A DNA stretch of 64,000 bases. Source: Paramacrobiotus metropolitanus. Lineage: Eukaryota; Tardigrada; Eutardigrada; Parachela; Macrobiotidae. The notes beneath the pieces are model-generated. The model was not told where the DNA came from. It ran no database searches and saw nothing but the letters and a program-made list of their open reading frames with translations. The DNA lies in contig NW_026570394.1 in NCBI RefSeq assembly GCF_019649055.1, positions 142,718-206,717 on the forward strand. The letters run 5' to 3'. The position numbers and the translations under genes were made by a program. Position 1 is the stretch's first letter. Every line of letters starts with the position of its first letter. Below, one piece after another: positions 46,601 to 58,300 of this stretch.

Positions 46601-49600
46601 AAGTCTGCTTTTAAGAGTTATTCGATGCGCTGAGCACGAATCTGAAATTGGTTCGCAAAAAAAATTTCACCAGAAAAAGTTACTGTCAGACGTGTCACAT
46701 TTTCGCCATGGTGTCAGAACTCAATAACTACGTGGTGAAACTGCTCCAAAGTCTGCTTTTAAGGGTTATTCGATGCGCTGAGCACGAATTTTAAGTCGGT
46801 TTGCAAAAAAAATTCACCGAAAAAAGTTATGGAAAACTTGACTTTTCACCGGCATTTTGGATCTCAATAACTACGTGGTGAAACAGCTCCAAAGTCTGCT
46901 TTTAAAGGTTATTCGATGCGCTGAGCACGAATCTGAAATCGGTTTGCAAAAAAATTTCACCAGAAAAAGTTACTGTCAGACGTGTCACATTTTCGCCATG
47001 TTGTCAGAACTCAATAACTACGTGGTGAAACTGCTCCAAAGTCTGCTTTTAAGGGTTATTCGATGCGCTGAGCACGAATTTTAAGTCAGTTTGCAAAAAA
47101 ATTTCACCGAAAAAAGTTATGGAAAACTTGACTTTTCACCGGCATTTTGGATCTCAATAACTACGTGGTGAAACAGCTCCAAAGTCTGCTTTTAAGAGTT
47201 ATTCGATGCGCTGAGCACGAATCTGAAATTGGTTCGCAAAAAAAATTTCACCAGAAAAGTTACTGTCAGACGTGTCACATTTTCGCCATGTTGTGAGAAC
47301 TCAATAACTACGTGGTGAAACTGCTCCAAAGTCTGCTTTTTAAGGGTTATTCGATGCGCTGAGCACGAATTTTAAAGTCGGTTTGCAAAAAAAAATTCAC
47401 CGAAAAAAGTTATGGAAAACTTGACTTTTCACCGGCATTTTGGATCTCAATAACTACGTGGTGAAACAGCTCAAAGTCTGCTTTTAAGAGTTATTCGATG
47501 CGCTGAGCACGAATCTGAAATTGGTTCGCAAAAAAATTTCACCAGAAAAGTTACTGTCAGACGTGTCACATTTTCGCCATGGTGTCAGAACTCAATAACT
47601 ACGTGGTGAAACTGCTCCAAAGTCTGCTTTTAAGGGTTATTCGATGCGCTGAGCACGAATTTTAAGTCGGTTTGCAAAAAAATTCACCGAAAAAGTTATG
47701 GAAAACTTGACTTTTCACCGGCATTTTGGATCTCAATAACTACGTGGTGAAACAGCTCCAAGTCTGCTTTTAAGGGTTATTCGATGCGCTGAGCACGAAT
47801 CTGAAATCGGTTCGCAAAAAAATTTCACCAGAAAAAGTTATGGAAAACTTGCATTTTTCACCGGCATTTTGGAACTCAATAACTACGTGGTGAAACTGCT
47901 CAAAGTCTGCTTTTAAGGGTTATTCGATGCGCTGAGCACGAATTTCAAGTCGGTTAAAAAAAATTTCGAAAAAAGTTATGGAAAACTTGACTTTTCACCG
48001 GCATTTTGGATCTCAATAACTACGTGGTGAAACAGCTCCAAAGTCTGCTTTTAAGGGTTATTCGATGCGCTGAGCACGAATCTGAAATCGGTTTGCAAAA
48101 AAATTTCACCAGAAAAGTTACTGTCAGACGTGTCACATTTTCGCCATGTTGTCAGAACTCAATAACTACGTGGTGAAACTGCTCCAAAGTCTGCTTTTAA
48201 GGGTTATTCGATGCGCTGAGCACGAATTTTAAGTCAGTTTGCAAAAAAATTTCACCGAAAAAAGTTATGGAAAACTTGACTTTCACCGGCATTTTGGATC
48301 TCAATAACTACGTGGTGAAACAGCTCAAAGTCTGCTTTTAAGAGTTATTCGATGCGCTGAGCACGAATCTGAAATTAGTTTGCAAAAAAATTTCACCAGA
48401 AAAAGTTACTGTCAGACGTGTCACATTTTCGCCATGGTGTCAGAACTCAATAACTACGTGGTGAAACTGCTAAAAAGTCTGCTTTAAATGGTTATTCGAT
48501 GCGCTGAGCACGAATTTTAAGTCAGTTTGCAAAAAAAATTTCACCGAAAAAAGTTATGGAAAACTTGCATTTTCACCGGCATTTTGGATCTCAATAACTA
48601 CGTGGTGAAACTGGCTCAAAGTCTGCTTTTAAGAGTTATTCGATGCGCTGAGCACGAATCTGAAATTGGTTGCAAAAAAATTTCACCAGAAAAAGTTACT
48701 GTCAGACGTGTCACATTTTCGCCATGTTGTGAGAACTCAATAACTACGTGGTGAAACTGCTCAAAAGTCTGCTTTTAAGGGTTATTCGATGCGCTGAGCA
48801 CGAATTTTAAGTCGGTTTGCAAAAAAAAATTCACCGAAAAAGTTATGGAAAACTTGACTTTCACCGGCATTTTTGGATCTCAATAACTACGTGGTGAAAC
48901 AGCTCAAAGTCTGCTTTTAAGGAGTTATTCGATGCGCTGAGCACGAATCTGAAATCAGTTTGCAAAAAAATTTCACCAGAAAAAGTTACTGTCAGACGTG
49001 TCACATTTTCATGGTATCAGAACTCAATAACTACGTGGTGAAACTGCTCAAAGTCTGCTTTTAAGGGTTATTCGATGCGCTGAGCACGAATTTTAAGTCA
49101 GTTTGCAAAAAAATTTCACGAAAAAAAGTTATGGAAAACTTGACTTTTCACCGGCATTTTGGATCTCAATAACTACGTGGTGAAACAGCTCCAAAGTCTG
49201 CTTTTAAGAGTTATTCGATGCGCTGAGCACAGATCTGAAATTCAGTTTGCAAAAAAAATTTCACCAGAAAAGTTACTGTCAGACGTGTCACATTTTCGCC
49301 ATGTTGTGAGAACTCAATAACTACGTGGTGAAACTGCTCCAAAGTCTGCTTTTAAGGGTTATTCGATGCGCTGAAATTTTAAGTCGGTTTGCAAAAAAAT
49401 TTCACCGAAAAAGTTATGGAAAACTTGACTTTCACCATTTTGGATCTCAATAACTACGTGGTGAAACTGGCTCCAAAGTCTGCTTTTAAAGAGTTATTCG
49501 ATGCGCTGAGCACGAATCTGAAATTAGTTTGCAAAAAAATTTCACCAGAAAAAGTTACTGTCAGACGTGTCACATTTTCGCCATGTTGTCAGAACTCAAT

Positions 49601-51233
49601 AACTACGTGGTGAAACTGCTCCAAAGTCTGCTTTTAAGGGTTATTCGATGCGCTGAGCACAATTTTAAATCGGTTTGCAAAAAAATTTCACCGAAAAAGT
49701 TATGGAAAACTTGACATTTCACCGGCATTTTTGGATCTCAATAACTACGTGGTGAAACAGCTCCAAAGTCTGCTTTTAAGAGTTATTCGATGCGCTGAGC
49801 ACGAATCTGAAGTCGGTTTGCAAAAAAAATTTCACCAGAAAAAGTTACTGTCAGACGTGTCACATTTTCGCCATGGTGTCAGAACTCAATAACTACGTGG
49901 TGAAACTGCTCCAAAGTCTGCTTTTAAGAGTTATTCGATGCGCTGAGCACGAATTTTAAGTCGGTTTGCAAAAAAAATTTCACCAGAAAAAGTTATGGAA
50001 AACTTGACTTTTCACCGGCATTTTGGATCTCAATAACTACGTGGTGAAACTGCTCCAAAGTCTGCTTTTAAGGGGTTATTCGATGCGCTGAGCACGAATC
50101 TGAAATCGGTTCATAAAAAAATTTCACCGAAAAAGTTACTGTCAGACGTGTCACATTTTCGCCATGTTGTCAGAACTCAATAACTACGTGGTGAAACTGC
50201 TCCAAAGTCTGCTTTTTAAGGAGTTATTCGATGCGCTGAGCACGAATCTTTAAGTCGGTTTGCAAAAAAAATTTCACCAGAAAAAGTTATGGAAAACTTG
50301 ACTTTTCACCGGCATTTTGAACTCAATAACTACGTGGTGAAACTGCTCCAAAGTCTGCTTTTAAGGGTTATTCGATGCGCTGAGCACGAATCTGAAGTCA
50401 GTTTGCAAAAAAAATTTCATGAAAAAAGTTATGGAAAACGACTTTTCACCGGCATTTTGGATCTCAATAACTACGTGGTAAATCTGGCTCAAAGTCTGCT
50501 TTTAAGAGTTATTCGATGCGCTGAGCACGAATCTGAAATTAGTTTGCAAAAAAATTTCACCAGAAAAAGTTACTGTCAGACGTGTCACATTTTCGCCATG
50601 TTGTCAGAACTCAATAACTACGTGGTGAAACTGCTCCCAAAGTCTGCTCTTTTTAAGGGTTTATTCGATGCGCTGAGCACGAATTTTAAGTCGGTTTGCA
50701 AAAAAAAATTCACCGAAAAAGTTATGGAAAACTTGACTTTTCACCGGCATTTTGGATCTCAATAACTACGTGGTGAAACAGCTCCAAAGTCTGCTTTTAA
50801 GGTTATTCGATGCGCTGAGCACGAATCTGAAATTGGTTCGCAAAAAAATTTCACCGAAAAAAGTTACTGTCAGACGTGTCACATTTTCGCCATGGTGTCA
50901 GAACTCAATAACTACGTGGTGAAACTGCTCCAAAGTCTGCTTTTAAGGGTTATTCGATGCGCTGAGCACGAATTTTAAGTCGGTTTGCAAAAAAATTTCA
51001 CCGAAAAAGTTATGGAAAACTTGACTTTTCACCGGCATTTGGATCTCAATAACTACGTGGTGAAACAGCTCCAAAGTCTGCTTTTAAGAGTTATTCGATG
51101 CGCTGAGCACGAATCTGAAATTGGTTCGCAAAAAAATTTCACCAGAAAAAGTTACTGTCAGACGTGTACATTTTCGCCATGTTGTAGAACTCAATAACTA
51201 CGTGGTGAAACTGCTCAAAGTCTGCTTTTAAGG
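43600..51233. repeat. Satellite zone 5: mixed A/B monomers
   Basis: A and B monomers alternate with both CAGCTCC and CTGCTCC cores, and the TTAAGAGTT and GGTTCGC marks are shared with zone 2. Variants confined here include ACGTAATGAAACAGCTCC (about 45710 and 46582) and CTACATGGTGAAACAG (about 44838 and 46288). The pairs are about 870 and 1450 bases apart, suggesting partial higher-order copies. From about 47800 one-base losses such as CTCAAAG for CTCCAAAG become frequent. No gene is seen. Confidence 0.7.
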
Positions 51234-52134
51234 GTTTCTCGATGCGCTGAGCACGAATCTGAAGTCGGTTTGCAAAAAAATTTCACCGAAAAAAGGTACG
51301 GGAAAACGACTTTACCGGTTACCGGCATTTTTGTATCTCAATAACTACGTGGTGAAACTACTCCAAAGTTGCCTTTTAAGGGTTTCTCGATGCGCTGAGC
51401 ACGAATCTGAAGTCGGTTTGCAAAAAAAATTTCACCGAAAAAGTTACGGAAACTTGACTTGTTACCGGTTACCGGCATTTTTGTATCTCAATAACTACGT
51501 GGTGAAACTACTCCAAAGTCTGCCTTTAAGGGTTTCTCGATGCGCTGAGCACGAATCTGAAGTCGGTTTGCAAAAAAATTTCACCGAAAAAGTTACGGAA
51601 ACTTGACTTACCGGTTACCGGCATTTTTGTATCTCAATAACTACGTGGTGAAACTGCTCCAAAGTTGCCTTTTAAGGGTTTCTCGATGCGCTGAGCACGA
51701 ATCTAAAGTCGGTTTGCAAAAAAATTTCACCGAAAAAGTTACGGGAAACTTGACTTGTTACCGGTTACCGGCATTTTTGTATCTCAATAACTACGTGGTG
51801 AAACTGCTCCAAAGTTGCCTTTTAGGGTTTCTCGATGCGCTGAGCACGAATCTGAAGTCGGTTTGCAAAAAAAATTTCACCGAAAAAAGTTACGGAAACT
51901 TGACTTGTTACCGGTTACCGGCATTTTTGTATCTCAATAACTACGTGGTGAAACTGCTCCAAAGTTGCCTTTTAAGGGTTTCTCGATGCGCTGAGCACGA
52001 ATCTGTAGTCGGTTTGCAAAAAAAATTTCACCGAAAAAGTTACGGGAAACTTGACTTGCTACCGGCATTTTTGTATCTCAATAACTACGTGGTGAAACAG
52101 CTCCAAAGTTGCTTTTAAGGGGTTCTCGATGCGC
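51234..52134. repeat. Satellite subfamily C block (about 150-bp monomers)
   Basis: Six consecutive monomers share a set of changes found nowhere else in the window. ATCTCAATAAC starts lie at 51335, 51485, 51631, 51781, 51931 and 52075, spaced 150, 146, 150, 150 and 144. The marks are GGTTTCTCGATGCG instead of GGTTATTCGATGCG, CAAAGTTGCC instead of CAAAGTCTGC, AAGTTACGG instead of AAGTTATGG, and TTGTATCTC instead of TTGGATCTC. The usual CTTTTCACCGGCATT is replaced by GTTACCGGTTACCGGCATT, a small tandem duplication of TTACCGG. The tail is B-like, but the core continues CTGAAGTCGG like type A. The block is internally uniform and sharply bounded, consistent with a recent local amplification of one variant. 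Confidence 0.88.
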
Positions 52135-55100
52135 TGAGCACGAATTTTAAGTCGGTTTGCAAAAAAATTTCACCGAAAAAAGTTATGGAAAACTTGCATT
52201 TCACCGGCATTTTGGATCTCAATAACTACGTGGTGAAACTGCTCCAAAGTCTGCTTTTAAGGGTTATTCGATGCGCTGAGCACGAATCTGAAGTCGGTTG
52301 CAAAAAATTTCACCGAAAAAAGTTACTGTCAGACGTGTCACATTTTCGCCATGGTGGATCTCAATAACTACGTGGTGAAACTGCTCCAAAGTCTGCTTTT
52401 AAGAGTTATTCGATGCGCTGAGCACGAATTTTAAAGTCGGTTGCAAAAAAAAATTCACCGAAAAAAGTTATGGAAAACTAGACTTTTCACGGCATTTTGG
52501 ATCTCAATAACTACGTGGTGAAACAGCTCAAAGTCTGCTTTTAAGGGTTATTCGATGCGCTGAGCACGAATCTGAGAATGGTTGCAAAAAAATTTCACAG
52601 AAAAAGTTACTGTCAGACGTGTCACATTTTCGCCATGGTGTCAGAACTCAATAACTACGTGGTGAAACTGCTCAAAGTCTGCTTTTAAGGGTTATTCGAT
52701 GCGCTGAGCACAATTTTAAGAATCAGTTTGCAAAAAAATTTCACCGAAAAAGTTATGGAAAACTTGACTTTCACCGGCATTTTGATCTCAATAACTACGT
52801 GGTGAAACTGCTCAAAGTCTGCTTTTAAGAGTTATTCGATGCGCTGAGCACGAATCTGAGAATCAGTTTGCAAAAAAATTTCACCGAAAAAAGTTATGGA
52901 AAACTTGACTTTCACCGGCATTTTTTGGATCTCAATAACTACGTGGTGAAACAGCTCAAAAGTCTGCTTTTAGGTTATTCGATGCGCTGAGCACGAATCT
53001 GAAATTGGTTTGCAAAAAAAATTTCACCAGAAAAAAGTTACTGTCAGACGTGTCACATTTTCGCCATGTTGTCAGAACTCAATAACTACGTGGTGAAACT
53101 GCTCCAAAAGTCTGCTTTTAAGGGTTATTCGATGCGCTGAGCACGAATTTTAAGTCGGTTTGCAAAAAAATTTCACCGAAAAGTTATGGAAAACTTGACT
53201 TTTCACCGGCATTTTGGATCTCAATAACTACGTGGTGAAACTGCTCCAAAGTCTGCTTTTAAGGGTTATTCGATGCGCTGAGCACGAATCTGAGAATCAG
53301 TTCGCAAAAAATTTCACCAGAAAAGTTACTGTCAGACGTGTCATTTCGCCATGGTGTCAGAACTCAATAACTACGTGGTGAAACTGCTCCAAAGTCTGCT
53401 TTTAAGGGTTATTCGATGCGCTGAGCACGAATTTCAAGTCAGTTTGCAAAAAAATTTCACCGAAAAAAGTTATGGAAAACTTGACTTTCACCGGCATTTT
53501 GGATCTCAATAACTACGTGGTGAAACTGCTCAAAGTCTGCTTTTAAGGGTTATTCGATGCGCTGAGCACGAATCTGAAATCGGTTTGCAAAAAAATTTCA
53601 CCAGAAAAGTTACTGTCAGACGTGTCACCATTTTCACCATGTTGCGAGATCTCAATAACTACGTGGTGAAACTGCTCCAAAGTCTGCTTTTAAAGAGTTA
53701 TTCGATGCGCTGAGCACGAATTTTAAGTCGGTTTGCAAAAAAAATTTCACCGAAAAAGTTATGGAAAACTTGACTTTTCACCGGCATTTTGGATCTCAAT
53801 AACTACGTGGTGAAACAGCTCCAAGTCTGCTTTTAGAGTTATTCGATGCGCTGAGCACGAATCTGAAAGTGGTTCGCAAAAAAAATTTCACCAGAAAAAG
53901 TTACTGTCAGACGTGTCACATTTTCGCCATGTTGTCAGAACTCAATAACTACGTGGTGAAACTGCTCCAAAGTCTGCTTTAAGGGTTATTCGATGCGCTG
54001 AGCACGAATTTTAAATCGGTTTGCAAAAAAAATTTCAACGAAAAAGTTATGGAAAACTTGCATTTCACCGGCATTTTGGATCTCAATAACTACGTGGTGA
54101 AACTGCTCCAAAGTCTGCTTTTAGGTTATTCGATGCGCTGAGCACGAATCTGAAATTGGTTCATAGAAAAAAATTTCACCAGAAAAAGTTACTGTCAGAC
54201 GTGTCACATTTCGCCATGTTGTGAACTCAATAACTACGTGGTGAAACTGCTCCAAAGTCTGCTTTTAAGGTTATTTATTCGATGCGCTGAGCACGAATTT
54301 TTAAGTCAGTTTGCAAAAAAAAATCACCGAAAAAGTTATGGAAAACTTGACTTTTCACCGGCATTTTTTGGATCTCAATAACTACGTGGTGAAACTGCTC
54401 AAGGTCTGCTTTTAAAGAGTTATTCGATGCGCTGAGCACGAATCTGAAATAGGTTGCAAAAAAATTTCACCAGAAAAAAAGTTACTGTCAGACGTGTCAC
54501 ATTTCGCCATGTTGTCAGAACTCAATAACTACGTGGTGAAACTGCTCCAAAGTCTGCTTTTAAGGGTTATTCGATGCGCTGAGCACGAATTTTAAGTCGG
54601 TTGCAAAAAAAATTTCACCGAAAAAGTTATGGAAAACTTGACATTTTCACCGGCATTTTGGATCTCAATAACTACGTGGTGAAACAGCTCCAAGAGTCTG
54701 CTTTTTAAGGGTTATTCGATGCGCTGAGCACGAATCTGAAATTGGTTTGCAAAAAAAATTTCACCAGAAAAGTTACTGTCAGACGTGTCACATTTTCGCC
54801 ATGTTGTCAGAACTCAATAACTACGTGGTGAAACTGCTCCAAAATCTGCTTTTAAGAGTTATTCGATGCGCTGAGCACGAATTTCAAGTCGGTTTGCAAA
54901 AAAAATTTCACCGAAAAAAAGTTACTGTCAAACGTGTCACGGCACCATGTTGTGAGACTCAATAACTACGTGGTGAAACTGCTCCAAGTCTGCTTTTTTT
55001 TTGAGGTTATTCGATGCGCTGAGCACGAATCTGAAATTGGTTGCAAAAAAATTTCACCAGAAAAAGTTACTGTCAGACGTGTCACATTTTCGCCATGGTG

Positions 55101-55390
55101 TCAGAACTCAATAACTACGTGGTGAAACTGCTCCAAAGTCTGCTTTTAAGGGTTATTCGATGCGCTGAGCACGAATTTTAAGTCGGTTGCAAAAAAAATT
55201 TCACCGAAAAAGTTATGGAAAACTTGACTTTTCACCGGCATTTTGGATCTCAATAACTACGTGGTGAAACTGCTCAAAGTCTGCTTTTAAGAGGTTATTC
55301 GATGCGCTGAGCACGAATCTGAAATTGGTTGCAAAAAAATTTCACCAGAAAAAGTTACTGTCAGACGTGTCACATTTTCGCCATGTTGTG
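52135..55390. repeat. Satellite zone 6: indel-rich monomers
   Basis: Monomers here are ordinary A and B types but carry an unusually high density of one- and few-base indels. Examples are CTCAAAG cores, TTTTAGGTTATTCG near 52970 and 54120, TTATTTATTCG near 54272, TTTTTTTTGAGGTTATTCG near 54985, and CTGAGAATCAG in A tails. The A/B order is still readable. The zone looks either older and less homogenised or less well sequenced than its neighbours. No gene is seen. Confidence 0.65.
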
Positions 55391-58300
55391 AGAACTCAAT
55401 AACTACGTGGTGAAACTGCTCCAAAGTCTGCTTTTAAGGGTTATTCGATGCGCTGAGCACGAATTTTAAGTCAGTTTGCAAAAAAATTTCACCGAAAAAA
55501 GTTATGGAAAACTTGACTTTTCACCGGCATTTTGGATCTCAATAACTACGTGGTGAAACTGCTCCAAAGTCTGCTTTTAAGGGTTATTCGATGCGCTGAG
55601 CACGAATCTGAAATCGGTTGCAAAAAAATTTCACCAGAAAAAGTTACTGTCAGACGTGTCACATTTTCGCCATGTTGTGAACTCAATAACTACGTGGTGA
55701 AACTGCTCCAAAGTCTGCTTTTAAGGGTTATTCGATGCGCTGAGCACGAATTTTAAGTCAGTTTGCAAAAAAATTTCACCGAAAAAAGTTATGGAAAACT
55801 TGACTTTTCACCGGCATTTTGGATCTCAATAACTACGTGGTGAAACTGCTCCAAAGTCTGCTTTTAAGGGTTATTCGATGCGCTGAGCACGAATCTGAAA
55901 TTGGTTTGCAAAAAAAATTTCACCAGAAAAAGTTACTGTCAGACGTGTCACATTTTCGCCATGTTGTCAGAACTCAATAACTACGTGGTGAAACTGCTCC
56001 AAAGTCTGCTTTTAAGGGTTATTCGATGCGCTGAGCACGAATTTTAATCGGTTTGCAAAAAAATTTCACCGAAAAAGTTATGGAAAACTTGACTTTTCAC
56101 CGGCATTTTGGATCTCAATAACTACGTGGTGAAACTGCTCCAAAGTCTGCTTTTAAGGGTTATTCGATGCGCTGAGCACGAATCTGAAATTGGTTGCAAA
56201 AAAATTTCACCGAAAAAGTTACTGTCAGACGTGTCACATTTTCGCCATGGTGTCAGAACTCAATAACTACGTGGTGAAACTGCTCCAAAGTCTGCTTTTA
56301 AGGGTTATTCGATGCGCTGAGCACGAATCTGAAATCAGTTTGCAAAAAAATTTCACCAGAAAAAGTTACTGTCAGACGTGTCACATTTTCGCCATGTTGT
56401 GAGACTCAATAACTACGTGGTGAAACTGCTCCAAAGTCTGCTTTTAAGGGTTATTCGATGCGCTGAGCACGAATTTTAAATCGGTTTGCAAAAAAAATTT
56501 CACCGAAAAAAGTTATGGAAAACTTGACTTTTCACCGGCATTTTGGATCTCAATAACTACGTGGTGAAACTGGCTCCAAAGTCTGCTTTTAAGGGTTATT
56601 CGATGCGCTGAGCACGAATCTGAAATTCGGTTGCAAAAAAATTTCACCAGAAAAAGTTACTGTCAGACGTGTCACATTTTCGCCATGTTGTCAGAACTCA
56701 ATAACTACGTGGTGAAACTGCTCCAAAGTCTGCTTTTAAGGGTTATTCGATGCGCTGAGCACGAATTTTAAGTCAGTTTGCAAAAAAATTTCACCGAAAA
56801 AAGTTATGGAAAACTTGACTTTTCACCGGCATTTTGGATCTCAATAACTACGTGGTGAAACTGCTCCAAAGTCTGCTTTTAAGGGTTATTCGATGCGCTG
56901 AGCACGAATCTGAAATTGGTTGCAAAAAAATTTCACCAGAAAAAGTTACTGTCAGACGTGTCACATTTTCGCCATGGTGTCAGAACTCAATAACTACGTG
57001 GTGAAACTGCTCCAAAGTCTGCTTTTAAGGGTTATTCGATGCGCTGAGCACGAATTTTAAGTCGGTTTGCAAAAAAATTTCACGAAAAAAGTTATGGAAA
57101 ACTTGACTTTTCACCGGCATTTTGGATCTCAATAACTACGTGGTGAAACTGCTCCAAAGTCTGCTTTTAAGGGTTATTCGATGCGCTGAGCACGAATCTG
57201 AAATCAGTTTGCAAAAAAATTTCACCAGAAAAAGTTACTGTCAGACGTGTCACATTTTCGCCATGTTGTCAGAACTCAATAACTACGTGGTGAAACTGCT
57301 CCAAAGTCTGCTTTTAAGGGTTATTCGATGCGCTGAGCACGAATTTTAAGTCAGTTTGCAAAAAAATTTCACCGAAAAAGTTATGGAAAACTTGACATTT
57401 TTCACCGGCATTTTGGATCTCAATAACTACGTGGTGAAACTGCTCCAAAGTCTGCTTTTAAGGGGTTATTCGATGCGCTGAGCACGAATCTGAAATTGGT
57501 TGCAAAAAAATTTCACCAGAAAAAGTTACTGTCAGACGTGTCACATTTTCGCCATGTTGTCAGAACTCAATAACTACGTGGTGAAACTGCTCCAAAGTCT
57601 GCTTTTAAGGGTTATTCGATGCGCTGAGCACGAATTTTAAGTCAGTTTGCAAAAAAATTTCACCGAAAAAGTTATGGAAAACTTGACTTTTCACCGGCAT
57701 TTTGGATCTCAATAACTACGTGGTGAAACTGCTCCAAAGTCTGCTTTTAAGGGTTATTCGATGCGCTGAGCACGAATCTGAAATCAGTTTGCAAAAAAAT
57801 TTCACCAGAAAAAGTTACTGTCAGACGTGTCACATTTTCGCCATGTTGTGAGAACTCAATAACTACGTGGTGAAACTGCTCCAAAGTCTGCTTTTAAGGG
57901 TTATTCGATGCGCTGAGCACGAATTTTAAGTCAGTTTGCAAAAAAAATTTCACCGAAAAAGTTATGGAAAACTTGACTTTTCACCGGCATTTTGGATCTC
58001 AATAACTACGTGGTGAAACTGCTCCAAAGTCTGCTTTTAAGGGTTATTCGATGCGCTGAGCACGAATCTGAAGTCAGTTTGCAAAAAAATTTCACCAGAA
58101 AAAGTTACTGTCAGACGTGTCACATTTTCGCCATGTTGTCAGAACTCAATAACTACGTGGTGAAACTGCTCCAAAGTCTGCTTTTAAGGGTTATTCGATG
58201 CGCTGAGCACGAATTTTAAGTCGGTTGCAAAAAAATTTCACCGAAAAAGTTATGGAAAACTTGACTTTTCACCGGCATTTTGGATCTCAATAACTACGTG

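Noticed and set aside
58041-58066. RNA polymerase III B-box or tRNA-derived origin of the monomer (GGTTATTCGATGC)
   Set aside because: Resemblance to GGTTCGANNCC needs insertions, there is no A-box at suitable spacing, and no cloverleaf is seen.
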